From the NCBI RefSeq assembly GCF_040183065.1, contig NC_091122.1:80291455-80355454 (forward strand): 64,000 bases of DNA, in the 5' to 3' direction. A model generated the notes under the pieces. The model was not told the DNA's origin and ran no database searches. It saw only the letters and a list, made by a program, of their open reading frames with translations. The translations under genes and the position numbers were made by a program. Of this stretch, positions 22,691 through 36,345 are shown piece after piece (position 1 is the stretch's first letter; every line of letters starts with the position of its first letter). This stretch comes from Periplaneta americana. Taxonomy: Eukaryota > Arthropoda > Insecta > Blattodea > Blattidae.

Positions 22691-25600
22691 CAGTACACGT
22701 TTTTCACATTTATTTTAATAAGAATCAATGAACAACAATTTTTATGGTCGACTAAGGTTTTTTTTTTCGAAGTCTTCTACATAGTATACAGTAGTTAACC
22801 AAGCCACTTACGGTTTTTTTTTCGGTCCGTAAGCCTAGACCTATTTCATACAGGCGGAACATAATATTCCATTGTCATTCACTGCTAAACAATTAAATTG
22901 TTTAAACCACGTACAGGACTACTCATGATAAGCGATGTTTACAAAGATTTTAGTTGTGGTTTTTCATTTCGAAGACACTGTCTTTAGTAGGTTCTTTTGT
23001 AACGAAATTTAAGGTAGTTAACTTCTGATTTGGATTGTAAAGAAAAATACCAATGTTCAACTTAAAGTTCAACTTGGAACACGATACTTCAAGCATCACT
23101 AATAACAACTATATTAAATAGGAATCAACAAGAAGTTAATCGCAAAAGCATTCGTTACGGATCGATGATGTTTTCATTGTTTCATTAAAAATGTTTATCT
23201 TCACGATTAGGCCTACTATAATGCTTTTCACGCGACTTCATACGCCTCAACTTCTTCGTGGTTGCAATATTTCATCTGGGCACACGTAATGTTTTAAATG
23301 ACCATAACCAGGGACATGTATTTATGGACATTAATTTTATCATTTGTGTTTTTTAATATTGGTATCGACGAAGATTGTTGGAGATTGGCGGAGATTAATG
23401 GAAATTTTGGAAAATTCAATTCCAGTATTTTGAAATTGGAGTAGGTATTAACTCAGTATGAATATTACTTTCCAAATAATTAACATTAAAGGTTCGCTAG
23501 ATTCTGGTAAAGGTGCAGTATGGCCAATAGACAGTATTTGTTGGATTAAGACTGAATTTAACACACATTTATTAAAAACGGGGGAAAAAACTTGCAGCCC
23601 TCATATTAACACTTTCAAATTATTAGTGAAATGTTGAATTCTCCGTCTTTTGAGTTCACTAATGTAATCAGAACACCTGGAATACCATATAATGTAGCCT
23701 ACTTGGATATATAACAAATTCAAGTAAAAAAAAAAATATATATATATATATAAACTCTGAATATGAAATTCGCTATAAAACGAAACAATAGTACTAATAA
23801 TTAGCGAATGTGTTCATATTTCGCTATTAGAACTCTATTTCGCGATTTGTCGCGATTGTTTTATCCGCATATTATTAATCAGAATCACTTAATTCGTAAA
23901 GATTAGTAAAAATCTATTGCGTATCTATTATGTCGTGATTTTCGCAATCTCCATAAGTACCCAGCTCTGACCATAACTAAGAGAGTCTCAACATTATAGT
24001 ATATACGTTGTTTAAGACCGAATGGCTCGTGTTGTTCTGGGCGACTAAAAAAGCCGTGACCTCCATGAACAAATCGCATGGAAAGGGGTATAGTCGTTTT
24101 AAATGTTTAAAGTCCTAACAAAATGGAGGATGTTAATACTGATGATTCTTGTGAATAGAATTTTATCTTACTTAAATAAATAGTTTTCAAATTTAAATTG
24201 CACACAAACGACTATCAGACTATTTGAACTGGCTTACTTATGACATGTCATGTCTGTGAGGTTTGGCTATTCTTAGTCGGCAGGACGGTACGCTCATTTT
24301 AAAGGTCCTGGGGAGAACACTGACCATGTTATGTGCATATCAAAGTTTCATGGCTCAAATTTGAACATAAAATGTTATAAAAGTAACTGTATTACTCTTT
24401 CATGTTGAATTTTGAAAGATGATAACCGGTATGTCCTATCAGCTGCTAATAGAAGATGTCACATATCTTCCACTGATAATAATTAGTTTATAAAGTGAAC
24501 CTTTCTCAGCAGTGAACGGAAGATAGAAGTTGGCCATATACACTACAGATTTTATTTTCAACACGAATCAAAATAATTTCAACTTAAATGGTATTATTCG
24601 ACCAAGGCCAGTGGAGTCTGCAATCCGGAGCCGTGGCGCTACTGCACCTGCGTTCGTAATACCGCATCGCAATAGTGCACATTACGCCTGCGGCTGCACT
24701 CGCCTCGGTCGAGTAATAAATACTATAACTTTACAATATGGTGTTTATTTATACTTCAGTATAAGACTATCATACGAAGTAATTGGAAGAAAGCTTTGAT
24801 TTGCACAGTTTTCAAATATCATTGTTTTATGTTCCTAGAAGATACCGTACTCAATTATTGTTCCTCTATAAATTTACATTTTTATATTTGTCACTTTGAT
24901 TCAGATTGATATTACGGGCATTGTTATTGTGAAATCGAATATGGTGGACTATGTAGTGTCTCGTGGTTTTTGAATAGAAAATGTTTAAATATACAATAGA
25001 TGCATTTTTCCACTCCCTATATGTGACATTGGTAATCTCCTAAGATTTAAGCTGTCTGTATTTGTATTGTGTTCATTAGTTTGAGATATGCAAGACCATC
25101 GTGTTATAGACACATTATAAACTGTTGTAAACTTGGGAATCCTAAAAAAAAAAAAACACGTATCTCGCACTTAATTCTTGCATCCACAACAGCAGCAGCC
25201 TCGCCGTTCATGATGCGCATGGGCTGATTTGGAGGGGATTAAAACGCCGCATGCGCGAGATGAGTCCATTATAGGTTATAAGGGTGTAACTGTTGCATGG
25301 GAATGAATTCATGTGGAGGCAACTGGTGGGGAAAAACACTTTGGACACCTTCAATAATCTACTTAATCCTCGGAAGCTGAGTTCCTCACGTAAGAGGTGA
25401 TAAGCCAGAACCGAATTCCTCTTCCTCATATTCTGTTAATTTACTTTCTTTGATCCAGGACAATGTATTTCATTGCAATGAAGGAAAGTTATTTCTTCAA
25501 TTTGTGTCGCAAATATCAATGGTGTTTGGGTAAAGGGAGATAGATCACAAAAATGAAATTTAAGTTAAATGAAAATGAAACATCGGAGTCTTACTGCAAA

Positions 25601-26100
25601 TAATTTGCTACACAAATAAAACACATGATGTGCTAGTAATCCTTATTTTTTGCACGCCCATTTGTAGAATTTAGCTTGTGTATGCCCCTGGGGAACAAAA
25701 CTCCGCTTGCACAAAAAATTACTTAACCCTCCTTTACACGAACACCATCGAATTGTCGACTGATTCTCAATAAAGAATGCGTTCATTCTGGATCAAAAGG
25801 CGAAAACCGAAAGTGACGTAAATGGGACCTATGCCGTTCTTTTTGGAAGCGCCCCCTTTCCCTGTACTTCCATGACCCACTATATGGACGTCCCATGCAA
25901 TAGTTATACCTCTCCTATAATCTGTAGTGGACTCGTCCTACATTTCGAGCAAGCGAAATGGAGGCTACTATTCTTGTGGGTACAAAAAGGGCGTAAGCAC
26001 GATACCCATGCTCTATGATATCTATAGGATTGCTGTAGACTTTGCATATTTCCCACATGTAATTTAGGATGATATGCGAGTAGTATTAACAAAGGGTAGA
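22691..26100. other. AT-rich noncoding stretch
   Basis: A short (TA)n run lies at about 23729-23751. GC-rich segments at 24600-24720 and 25740-25960 have no recognisable gene. No transposon ends were identified. Confidence 0.3.
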
Positions 26101-26945
26101 TCTAGTAGTTCCCACCTTGTAAGACGACTAAACAGGAAGTGACATATTGCTGGCAGTAGAGGCTCGGTTGCCACATAGTCGTGGCGCCAGTTCAAATTGA
26201 GTTAAGAGCTTTGCAGTTTTCGCCAGAATATTTAAAGTATGCGTATGACGGAGTATTTGAACGCTTACGATTTACATGCAATAACAGCGGTGATAATAGA
26301 GCACTACATAATGCACGTGGCCTGGCACCGTAAGTTTGACAACACTGTCCCGCCGAATAATAGAACAACATATAGTGCTTGGTTGGTAATTGTATTGTCA
26401 GTTTGTAGTTAATGAATTTTTGCATCATAGACTCAAGTGAAAAGTTACGTTCTCACTCAGTGTAACAACGCTGTACAAGTACCACTTTAGTCCGCACTCA
26501 CCCCTGGCTTATAGAACTACTTCCTGTTTCGTCGCTTTAACATTTTGAAACTAGTATAGTTCTTAATTGGTATTATAATTGGTGCATGTATAAACCAGAA
26601 CTTAAATTTAATGTAAAATTTGAAATTCAACAATGCAATAACAATTTGGATTGTTGATCAGTAGATAAATACTATAGTACATACTCATTGACTAGTACTC
26701 TTACTGGTACAGGGAGATCCAATGAAAAGTGGCGTCTGCTGACAGCTGTCAAGTTTTATCACTGCTCATTCCATATTATAATATATAGAACATTCTATGA
26801 AATTAAAAAAATGAAATAGTGAAATAGCCTAATTGATAATAAATTAAATTAATGTATTATAAAGGAATATACGAAGTTAATAAGTAAAGTTTCACCTGCC
26901 AAATTGAAATGCATGGCCTAATATTCGTCTCACAATCACATCACA

Positions 26946-27330
26946 TCAAACTTCCACCTTCTTATGCGATAGACTCTTAATGTGGAGTTTCATCATATAC
27001 GTGAATTGTATGCATTCACATAGATATAACCATCTGAAAAATGAAAGTAGGTATGCTTTTACGAAAAACGTTGCTGGATCGTCTCGCACATTCTGTAATG
27101 TACAGTTATAATATGGAACTCTTTTTATAGCATCCAATGGTTTGAGTTCAGGAGCAACCCTAATTTTATAAGGATGATTTTTTGTAGCCCTTCGAACAGA
27201 AACGTAAGATAATCTGGTTTCTTGGGATAAACGTCTTAAAGATTGAGGCTCAATTCCAAGCGCACTCGAATGTCCTTAACATTTTCGTCCGCAAGTTTGT
27301 TTAAAACATCGTTTTTTTATTACACACAGA
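26946..27330 (-). pseudogene. Mariner-like transposase remnant (DUF4817-type)
   Basis: The minus strand reads NKLADENVKDIRVR, then after a frameshift SLRRLSQETRLSYVSVRRAT, KNHPYKIRVAPELKPLD and KRVPYYNCTLQNVRDDPA. This follows the helix-turn-helix and linker order seen at 60.3 kb (SLPRLSQNIEICYCSVRTAT...KPYKFTVVQEL). Upstream helices and the catalytic domain are missing or unrecognisable. No TIRs were identified around it. Confidence 0.7.
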
Positions 27331-27622
27331 TTCCGTAAATCTTCACTTACGAATAAGTTTATAAATTGCGATTGTGAAAGATTGTTTTTACGGACACACC
27401 CGTCTGAAACCTCGCTTCAGTTTCTTGTAATTTCCTGTCTCATTAAATAATGTTACGTAACAAAAATTCTCTGTACTATAGTGAAAGTCATTCCACCTTC
27501 TTTATTGGCCGAACATTGACACCATAAATAATATCACAATGGACAAAATATATGACCAATACATCCGCGCTCAACCAAACTGGATTCTTGACTGCTGGTA
27601 GGGCTCCTCGACACACCTCACA

Positions 27623-27623
<1 letters not shown>

Positions 27624-27696
<73 letters not shown>

Positions 27697-27700
27697 TGTG
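27624..27700 (+). repeat. (TG)n-(CGTG)n compound microsatellite
   Basis: About 20 TG units followed by about nine CGTG units, in direct continuation. Confidence 0.95.
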
Positions 27701-30585
27701 GAACTTCACTGCTTCTTGGATCTCACGGTATTTCAGACCATGGTGATTTTGTAAAACTTTTACTGAATTATATGACAAATAACAATATTTAAGAGACCTA
27801 TTACTGTGTACAAATGATCTTTTATTTTTGCACAACTATGAAAGCAAGTTCGATATGATCTGAACTACTGGGTAACTACACCTACCCTCACCAAAATACT
27901 TTTAGTATAACCACTGACAGACACACTGAGTTTATCCTTAAAAATACTCTGTATTCAGGTTTTCTTAGTATTTCTACGAACCTTGTATTGATAATCTACC
28001 ATTAAATTCACTTGTTTCCACGAAGAAAAAAGTGGTAGACGAAGATGACTAAAAACTGTAACACATGCACTGTAATACAGATACAGCAGCATTTGTCATT
28101 GTTCCTGAATGTTTGAGGAGGATTGTTTAGATATATTGGGAATGGAGCTCTGTATCTAACGTATAATTCTCAATACTTATAACAAAAATGGTAGTCATAA
28201 ATTAATTATAAATATTGTGAATGAGAGGCCAACACAAACGTTCCACTACATACTGTACAATATAGTTCCATGGCAGCTTGTTAATATCCTTGAACAGTAC
28301 CAATTAAAGAAATAGTGCTTAGGTTTCGTCCCAGAAACGTCACTCTATTTGTGTTTGTACATGTATGATTTAAGTCTTACTGCAAATAATTATATACGTA
28401 CAAGACAATTTCTTATATATAAAACTGTAATTGTGTCAGTTTTCCAGTCCATTAAACGATGAATCTGAGGTTTTTTTATTTTATTCCTGATGTGAAAAGC
28501 AATGGCCTACAGTAATCTTAAGTTTTTTTGTTCACATCTAAAAATTTATTTTCCTACATTTGGTTATGATACAAAGATTCAATAATTAATATTTTTCAGA
28601 GAGGCTTCAAAGTAAGCAAATTGTAAACTTCACTAAGAGGAAAATTCTTCTATAAAATTCATAGCCGTGGTTTAGTCCATTTTGTTAATTGTGCAATATA
28701 TGTAATCTACATCAGTGAGAGGTACATCCGTTTAGATTAGTTTAGAAGAAACCGAAAGTCTAAAGAGTATTCCATACAAGAAAGAATTAAAATAAATGGA
28801 TGCATTGTTGAAATAAAAGCATGAATTAATACAGATTTTGTTAGAAGTGTGGTTCTCCTGCTTTACACAGCATCTACAAATAATTGTATTGTGTTAATTA
28901 ATTAATGTTGGGAGAAAAATCGCAAATAAGTTTAAAACCAGAATATTAAAACCCTGTTATATTGATGAATGATTGGATTCTAACCATTACTTCCCTAACT
29001 CATTGTTTAGTGAGTGTCTTCTAAAACCATTAGAAGTTAGTCAGTAGACTTTCTGTTCAATGGGTTTTATTTAATGTTCAAAAATATCGGTTGTGCATTT
29101 AGTTTCACGGGAAGTAAACTAAACGAACAATTTTCTGAAGAATGTCTAAGGCTTGCTTACTAACTCACTTTATAAGTTAGACTTGATTAGGGATTGAAGG
29201 CATTGGAAGAAAAGTGGAATGAAGTAGTATAATATACATTCCTGAAACACGTGCAGAAGATTAACATTAATAAATATGTAATATGTTTAACATTATCATT
29301 CTAGGAAGTAATTACTTTACTTTTTCAGTGAAGTGATGATTAACGTTTTCTAGTCTCATCACTGTAAACATAAGGGAGATCCATGCTTTCCATTTCTGAA
29401 ATCTGTTTTTATAGTGTATAAAATTACTAGTAGCAATAATATAAAATGAAAGTATACGTGAATTATTGCATAACATGCAGTGTTACGTAATATTGTAACT
29501 TCGTGACTCAATTTAATATTCCAAGTAACCATAAATTCAGAAAAACAAATAATAAGGGATCATTACCTGTCAGTTTACCATCATTCCTAGGATATACTCC
29601 AATGAATTCTTAAAACGTAACTAGCTTTAATCGATTCTCGCTTTCAGTTTTTCTTCAGCTAATACTTCCATTTCCTAATATGTCGGTTTCAACGTGCTAC
29701 CTGCCGGGATCATCAGCACAGAGCACGCTGAGGCTAGTCTCTTTTACCCGCGGAAAACGCAGTCCACTAGGGTGCACTCCGTAGCTGTTAGCGAGTATGC
29801 TATCTCTCCCTGTTGCACGACGGTGCACACGGGACAGCACCCTTTGCACATTTCAGCGAGTGCTGACGACCACTGCAGCTAGGGAATTACTTCGGAGTCT
29901 CTCTGGCATATGTTGTGGCGGCATTCATAGCGAACTTGACGCCTTTTTATTTTAGGGAACGATTCTATTGTACTTTACTATAAATTAGTATTAATACTAC
30001 ATGCTGATTTGAAATTATTACTGTAGGTTACACTGCTGCCACTTTTCCTTTCAGTCTTTGCCAATGAAGATAGTTGGCCACTTACAGATGTACTTCTTCT
30101 TCTTCTGTGTAGAATGTATATTGTGAATTCTTATGCTATTTCTGTATTTATTCATATTAAAATATGAAGATTTGGAGCAAGGAAGTATATACAGTTTAAC
30201 ACCAGAATGAAAACCTAGTGAGATGCTCGTGAACTGTCCATTCATAAAATAAATAAATTATGATTGTAAAATGTTTATTAATAGTTGGTCATGTTCTGTA
30301 ACAACAGTGACGTGGACACAACCAAGTAAATACGCACAAACCATTCCTTATCACAGTTTCTTACATAAGGGCATGCTAACACTCAGGGAGCCCATGGTTG
30401 ATAATCCCAAGAATCCTGTTGTTGCAGTACTATTGACCATGTGTTCTGCCATGGCAGCATGCACCAGCTTTCTGTTCTGTTTTTTTAGGACTCACTTCAA
30501 GAACAGTAACGAGTAATTAAACATTTTAATAATAATTTGAATTTTTATGTAAGCAACTGTAAGTTAACACAATATATTCAATAAG

Positions 30586-30586
<1 letters not shown>
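27701..30586. other. AT-rich noncoding stretch with one CpG-rich block
   Basis: Mostly featureless. At 29690-29900 base composition changes to GC- and CpG-rich (for example ACCCGCGGAAAACGC), which stands out from the AT-rich surroundings. No transcript structure can be shown. Confidence 0.3.

Positions 30587-30650
<64 letters not shown>
30587..30650 (+). repeat. (TC)n microsatellite
   Basis: About 30 TC units, followed by T- and A-rich sequence. Confidence 0.95.
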
Positions 30651-30656
<6 letters not shown>

Positions 30657-32320
30657 ATTTTTTTAAATTTTATTATTATTTTTTTTTTTTGCAAGTTCTG
30701 CATCTAACAAGACAAAATATTGTTGTTTTCAAGAATAAATGAATCGGTAGACAGAGGTAGAAAGTAAACACATTGTAAACGTGGTCGTAATATGACAAAC
30801 TTAAATTAATATTCTTCGGTGTTGTTTCAGCAGCTACTGTTAGTGGGTAGGGGTGCTCTGGGATACTCGAGTTACCTGTGAGAAGAATTCAGAAACGTTT
30901 TCTTTTCGCTTGCCTGGCGGATTTCATTTCTTTATTCAGCTGGAATACATATTGAATGCATAATTTATTACTATGGAATTTGAACATTTTATAACAAGCT
31001 GAATCTTTATTTCAATATATCTTATGTTAGAAACTGCTACTCCTTTACTCCCAGAAATAGTTAAGTATACACTAAACAAACCAGTAACAATTAAGTGGTC
31101 ATAATTCTCGAAAGTAGGCTTCGCACTTACACAGTTTTTAATTTGATTAAATAATAATTCTATTCTCACTGCCTAAAAAAATTTTTATGTAATCCATCAA
31201 CAATAACATAGCCTTCATTTTGTCGTGTACGGTTCAGGAAAATAGAAAAATTTCTTTTGAGTTGATGCTATGGTTTCCTCACCTCTTAGAATTTTAATTT
31301 CGTAATAGTATTATACAGTGCATAAACTAAATAGATAGTGTTGCAATCAATTTTGTGTTCGGAGTACTTTTGCAATCAAGTTATGTTTAATTGCGTATGA
31401 ACAATTTTTTTACATTTATAAACAATTCTTGCTGCTATAAAAAGCTTGTGGGTTGTGCATTTTGTTAGGATGCGTACTTTCTAGCCGAAAGTGCTCTAAA
31501 ACCAAGAACAACTTACAATATTTTTACACTTCCCATATTATGTAAATTTCCATGGTAATCTTTGGTTGTGAGCTGGTATGCATGAGCAAAACCTACTCGA
31601 TCTCCACGTTTCACGCGTGGTATAGTGTTTTGTTGACAACACTAGTTGCAAGTTGATTACAGAGGAATATTACCACACACAAGATGTCAGTTACCAGTAT
31701 ATGAATTACAGAGGCAATGATTGCCTTTTACTTCTGTTCTTGAAGTGGCATCCGACACAAAATGAGACAGAAAGCATTACTGGTTACCTCAGTCCTGAAT
31801 TGTGCGTGATGTAGCTTAAAAAAAGGTGAAACCTAGGTGTGAGAAGCTTATAGAATTGCTACGATGCAGGAGTAAAATAACTACTTTCAACTGTGTAAAT
31901 GGCATGTTTGTGTGATAAATTGTACAAAGATTGCAGTAAATCTTCTCAATTTGCACCAAATGTAAAAGAAACTAACCTCTTTTGTTATCTGCATTGAAAA
32001 TGTCTTCTTTACAAAGAAATATACGTGTGTGGAGTTTTGAAATTATGTTGTCTCTTCATTTTTACCCTGTTTTATTCCCATTCGTGTCTTAATTGTAAGT
32101 ACCTTCCCTTACACATGTTACACGTCCTGTGATCTACCATTAGTATGATCCCAAAAGCAGGGTGTGATGCCGAGACCACACACAGCGCGATATTTCACAG
32201 AGCTGAGTACGCGATGTTTGCCATCTTAGCTGCGTCGCGTAGCGTTTGGTTCTCGGCTATATTTTTAAAACGTCGCTGTGTACGGGCATGCATGGTCCAG
32301 TTTTCATTCACGACAAGTAC
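30651..32320. other. Noncoding stretch, nothing recognised
   Basis: No convincing coding sequence or element ends. Confidence 0.3.
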
Positions 32321-32324
32321 AGAA

Positions 32325-32781
32325 CCAACGAGTTCAGACGCACCGTGATTCCAAGGTGGCTGCGCTGATGGCTAGCCTGCGTGCTCACTTGACGGAAGTA
32401 ATGCGCTCTGGTGGCTCATTTGATGTCGCCATGTTCGTTGTATTCCAACTAAACCTGTTTTTTTTTCCCTATATTCTCTAGTTTCTAAGACACAACTATT
32501 AATCATCGGACTTTGGCCGTTTTTCACTTATGGCTTAATTTCCTTATTACGAGATTTACTATTGTTAATGTAGGACTTCAGTTGCTTTCTATTCACTGTT
32601 TAGTTTCTTTTGGGCCATGAGTGTTGGCAACAGATGAAACCGCAGATGATTTTCCAATTTGAACTGTGAAAAGAGCCAGTTCCGTGAGAACAACAACCAT
32701 CACCGTAACCAGCACGGCACCCAGCTTGCTATGCTGCAAGGAAACGCGAGAAAACAAGCACCTCCTGAACCGGGCTTTAGA
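32325..32781. mobile_element. Harbinger-type MITE, copy 1 (diverged)
   Basis: Collinear with much of the element at 33415-34050. It shares TTCAGACG-CACCGTGATTCCAAGG at the left, then the ATGTCGCCATGTTCGTTGT segment and the CCATGAGTGTTGGCAACAG segment. It ends in CTGAACCGGGCT followed by TTA. The left end is degenerate. No coding capacity. Confidence 0.6.
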
Positions 32782-33411
32782 AGAGAGTGGTAAGTTGCCT
32801 TGTACAGCGCTCTTAGCGGTGTCGCCGCGAAACACTGCAGAAATGGAATAAGGGCCTTCCTTGTATAATTAATTCGTCTGCTAACAACGTGTATACGGAG
32901 ATAGGAGCTAAGAAATATATATATGCGCTTCTTGTGTGTGCTGCATATAACTGCAATAGCAGAAGAAAATAGACAAATGTTATATAACATTTCAGGTACA
33001 TTTTATGAAGTTAAGTCCATAGTTTAGTTAACTAGCAGCATTTTTTTTTCATGCGTAAATGTGTAACAAAGCCCGGCATACATACCGTGTGTACAGTATT
33101 TTTCTTTTCTTGCATACTCCCTTGGAAAAAAAAAAGGAACTGACGAAACAGTGGGTAATAAATATGAAACTAGACAAACATGTCCCGAGCATAATTTTTT
33201 TCTGTGTTAGCGACACTTGTGTCTTTACTACTTATAAAAGAACACAATGTGCTGTAGCTTATAAAAAGTAGGCCTATTTCGACGACACACGATAAACCAA
33301 ATAAATGGTTCACTAGTAATAAACTTAAAATTAATACGGATAAAACCACTACAATTCCGTTTCAAATCCCCACTACAATTCCTTTTGAAACCCCGGTTAT
33401 AACCATAGAGT
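32782..33411. other. Noncoding stretch between two MITEs
   Basis: No gene was recognised. GTAGTGGGGATTTGAAAC-like sequence appears twice in tandem just before the next MITE (about 33345-33395). Confidence 0.3.
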
Positions 33412-33414
33412 AAA

Positions 33415-34050
33415 GACCGGTTCAGACGGTGCATGTTTCTGTGATGGATTCCAAGGTGGCTAAGCGGATGGGTCGCCTGCGTGGTCACTCACCGGAAGCA
33501 ATCCGCTCTGGTGGCTCCGTGGATGGCTAGCTTGCTGGATTCCGAGGGCAAGTTCCTTGCAAAGAGTTTGTAATATATAACAAAGTATTACAAACTCTTT
33601 GGTTCCTTGCTATTTTTCGTGATGGTTTGCAGGCTGAGAACCAAAGATGATCATATAATATCTCCACTGAAATCATGTCGCCATGTTCGTTGTTTTCCAA
33701 CTAAACCTGTTTTTTCTATATTCTTTAGTTTCTAAGAAATAACAATTAAATATCGGACTTTAGCTGTTTTGCACTTATGGCTTAATTACTTTATTAAGAT
33801 ATTTCCTACTGTTAATGTAGGACTTTAGTTGTTTTCCACTCATGGTTTAGTTACTTTCTGACCATGAGTGTTGGCAACAGATGAAGCAGCAGATGATTTT
33901 TCCCATTTGAACTGTGAAAAGAGCCAGCTCCGTGTGAACAACTACCATCACCGTAGGCAACACGGGAGCTAGCCAGTCAGCACGCAGGCTACCCATCCGC
34001 GCACCCACCTTGGAATCCATCACAGAAACACGCACCGTCTGAACCAGGCT
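33415..34050. mobile_element. Harbinger-type MITE, copy 2, with ~75-bp TIRs
   Basis: Long inverted repeats begin AGACCGGTTCAGACGGTGC at the left and end …GAACCAGGCT at the right, matching for roughly 75 bp. They are flanked by TAA at 33412-33414 and 34051-34053. A 3-bp TWA duplication is the PIF/Harbinger signature. The interior is noncoding and contains the 42-bp hairpin at 33560-33601. Confidence 0.78.
33560..33601. mobile_element. 42-bp hairpin with 8-bp flanking duplication
   Basis: The sequence consists of a 16-bp arm CAAAGAGTTTGTAATA, a 10-bp loop and an exactly complementary 16-bp arm. It is bordered on both sides by GTTCCTTG (33552-33559 and 33602-33609). An exact inverted repeat with an exact 8-bp direct repeat looks like a minimal hAT-style insertion consisting of little beyond its termini. 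It could not move by itself. Confidence 0.65.
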
Positions 34051-35153
34051 TAAGTATAGAACATGCATGCTTACAAGCAAACGGTAGGGGAAGCATCTGG
34101 TGCCCCCAAACCCTCTTCTACGTAGCAAAGCAACCGCTTACTATTTGAACGAGACGACGTAGCTATCACTGGCGGAAATTTGGCTATAGGTTTAACATGC
34201 ACAATTTTGCTTTTAAAGAACATAAATACTGTATAAATAACTTCAAGACAACAAAAAATAATAATTTTAGGGCCTGCACTACGATCGCCTGTTAAAGCTC
34301 CAGATTCGTACCAGTTTAGCAATCTGGAAGTTAAATATTTTGTTCTGTACTACCAGCGGATTTTAACTGCAGGATTGTTATCCGGAAGATATAGTAACAT
34401 TTTTATTACGTTGGCAATGAAGTTACTGTAGTGAAATTTATTGCGTTGTTATACCTTTCCCCGCGTATTTCATGTTAATGTTCCGCGTTTATATGGTACT
34501 ACTTATTTTGAGGTTTTATTGTCAGCATTATTGTTATTATTTATTATAATACTGAAGTTCCAGCCAAGAAAATAACAGAGTGAAGAAGAGAAAATTACAC
34601 ATACTGTATGAAGAAACTTTACGTGGAAGCAAAAGCTAAGATTTTAAAGGTTATGTTTCTTTTCAGATACTAATAATCATTTCTTCACAATTGCGTTACC
34701 ACTTTAAGATACAAATGTATTCACATATTTGGCTTCTAGTCAAGTCATATGTACCGTAAACGAAAGAAAAATTGAGTGCCGACACCAATTTCCCAAATAA
34801 AGGTGGAAAGTTGCTATGAAAGTGGAGTGCGGTGGAGAGGTACGGGTAGGCAGGATCGCTCTGTCGAGATAGAAGTGGTAGGCGGCAGGGAAGGGCAGCA
34901 CATTCATTTCATTACTGTGTTTCCTTACTAATTAAAGAGAAAACAAGTTTTCGTAAGATCGAGTTAGTGACAGGTTAGTATGATTTGCATATATTTACAA
35001 TTGTCTAAAAAAAAAAAAAATGTCAAAACTACACCCAAACACCTCTCTTCCAGGCTATCCTGTAGGGAGTCCTTGCCTTCTTTTGGTAACGCTATTGTAA
35101 AGATTTACCGGTAAAGGTTTAACCAAATCTCATTGTTTATACATTTTTTCCAG

Positions 35154-35316
35154 AAATAATGCCTTACCTCCAATGGACCAACTACTACTGGTATTGAGAT
35201 TCTATGCCACTGGGAGAACATTGACAACAGCAGGAGATTTTTGTGGGGTCCACGAAGTTACAGCAGGAACTGTTGTCAATCGACACTGCACTGCACTTGC
35301 TGCTTGGTTTAATTGA
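35154..35316 (+). pseudogene. Harbinger DDE nuclease exon fragment
   Basis: After a splice-acceptor-like tract (ACATTTTTTCCAG) the frame reads NNALPPMDQLLLVLRFYATG, then RTLTTAGDFCGVHEVTAGTV and VNRH. This matches the conserved segment in HARBI1-type nucleases just before the catalytic core (LLxLRFYATG...GDxxGVxxxTVxR). It ends in a stop about 18 residues later. Downstream exons with the catalytic DDE residues were not found on this strand. Confidence 0.75.
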
Positions 35317-36090
35317 AGTGATGACTTTTAATGCTTCATTGGGAGTAGTTTTATTTGCTCCAGTAATTAAGTGCAAGGCTTGTTCCCCCCCCCCCCCCCG
35401 CAAGGGATTCTGTCTCTCTTTTTGAGGCTGTTACGAATACTTCTGAATAGTATTTTAATACAGGTTTTATGTATATATTATAGGTCTTGATTAAAGTTTT
35501 CCTAGAACTGTTTCATTTTGTGTCTGCTAGTTGTTTAGTCAACTCTCCGAAGATAGATTGGAATACCAATAAAGCATCACTCATGAGACAACTGTCAGGA
35601 GATAATGTGGTAGGGTGGCAAGTTCCCTTCTCCTTCCTTGAATATATCGCTCACCAGTAGGAGTAGGCCTAACATAGTTCACTAATCAGACTTAAGATAT
35701 GCCTGTTATATATTATTATTTAACAAACTAACAGTTTATTGAATTTTAGACGTGGCAGTTTTTCTTCATTTCCTGAAAGTTTTGGAATTGGCATTTATGT
35801 TTTGCAAGGGAGCTGTTTCATTCACGCTAGGCCTAGTGATTCATGCAGGCAAACATATTCATATCATTACTTTTTAAATATATTTTATTGCTTGGATCCC
35901 TCACAGTGATCTCTTAACAGGCTGAGATGATTCAAACACAAAGGTTTGATAAATACACATTTTAAAAATTATGACCAGGTACTGAGCACGTGTAGGCTAT
36001 TTGAAACAATAAAAATTCACTGTATCTGCAATTCAAATTTATTTTACATAAGCAAAATATGGTAAAACAACATTTTTCAAGAGGCACATT

Positions 36091-36345
36091 AATTGAAGCG
36101 TCGGCTGGAACAACGTTATAAGTTATTTGGTAAAATTTACAGGAGCTGCAAAAATGTGTATGCGTAAAACTTTGTTCTTATGAGGGTAGCAAACTTTTGA
36201 GTGGACAAATTTCACATACTGCATTGATGGACAGTTGCAAGCCAAGGAGTATAGCAAGGTAACATGACATACAACATTATTACACGGAAACACACCGAAT
36301 GAAAATTTTGTAACTTACAACGTTGTTCCAGCTGACGCTTCAATT
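36091..36345. mobile_element. 255-bp MITE with ~35-bp TIRs
   Basis: Left AATTGAAGCGTCGGCTGGAA continues to CAACGTTATAAGTTA. The right end is its complement with two differences. No clear target duplication is seen. Flanking sequences at 36019-36088 and 36391-36470 are diverged direct copies of one another (CTGCAATT-AAATTTA... to ACATTTTTCA-GAG-CACA), so the MITE lies between two members of an older duplication. Confidence 0.65.

Noticed and set aside
26120-26541. Possible inverted-repeat element with AAACAGGAAGT / ACTTCCTGTTT arms
   Set aside because: The arms match only about 16 of 20 bases, and no target duplication or internal structure supports a mobile element.
35385-35399. C15 run as a functional site
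   Set aside because: A simple homopolymer with no supporting structure; could also be a sequencing-sensitive tract.
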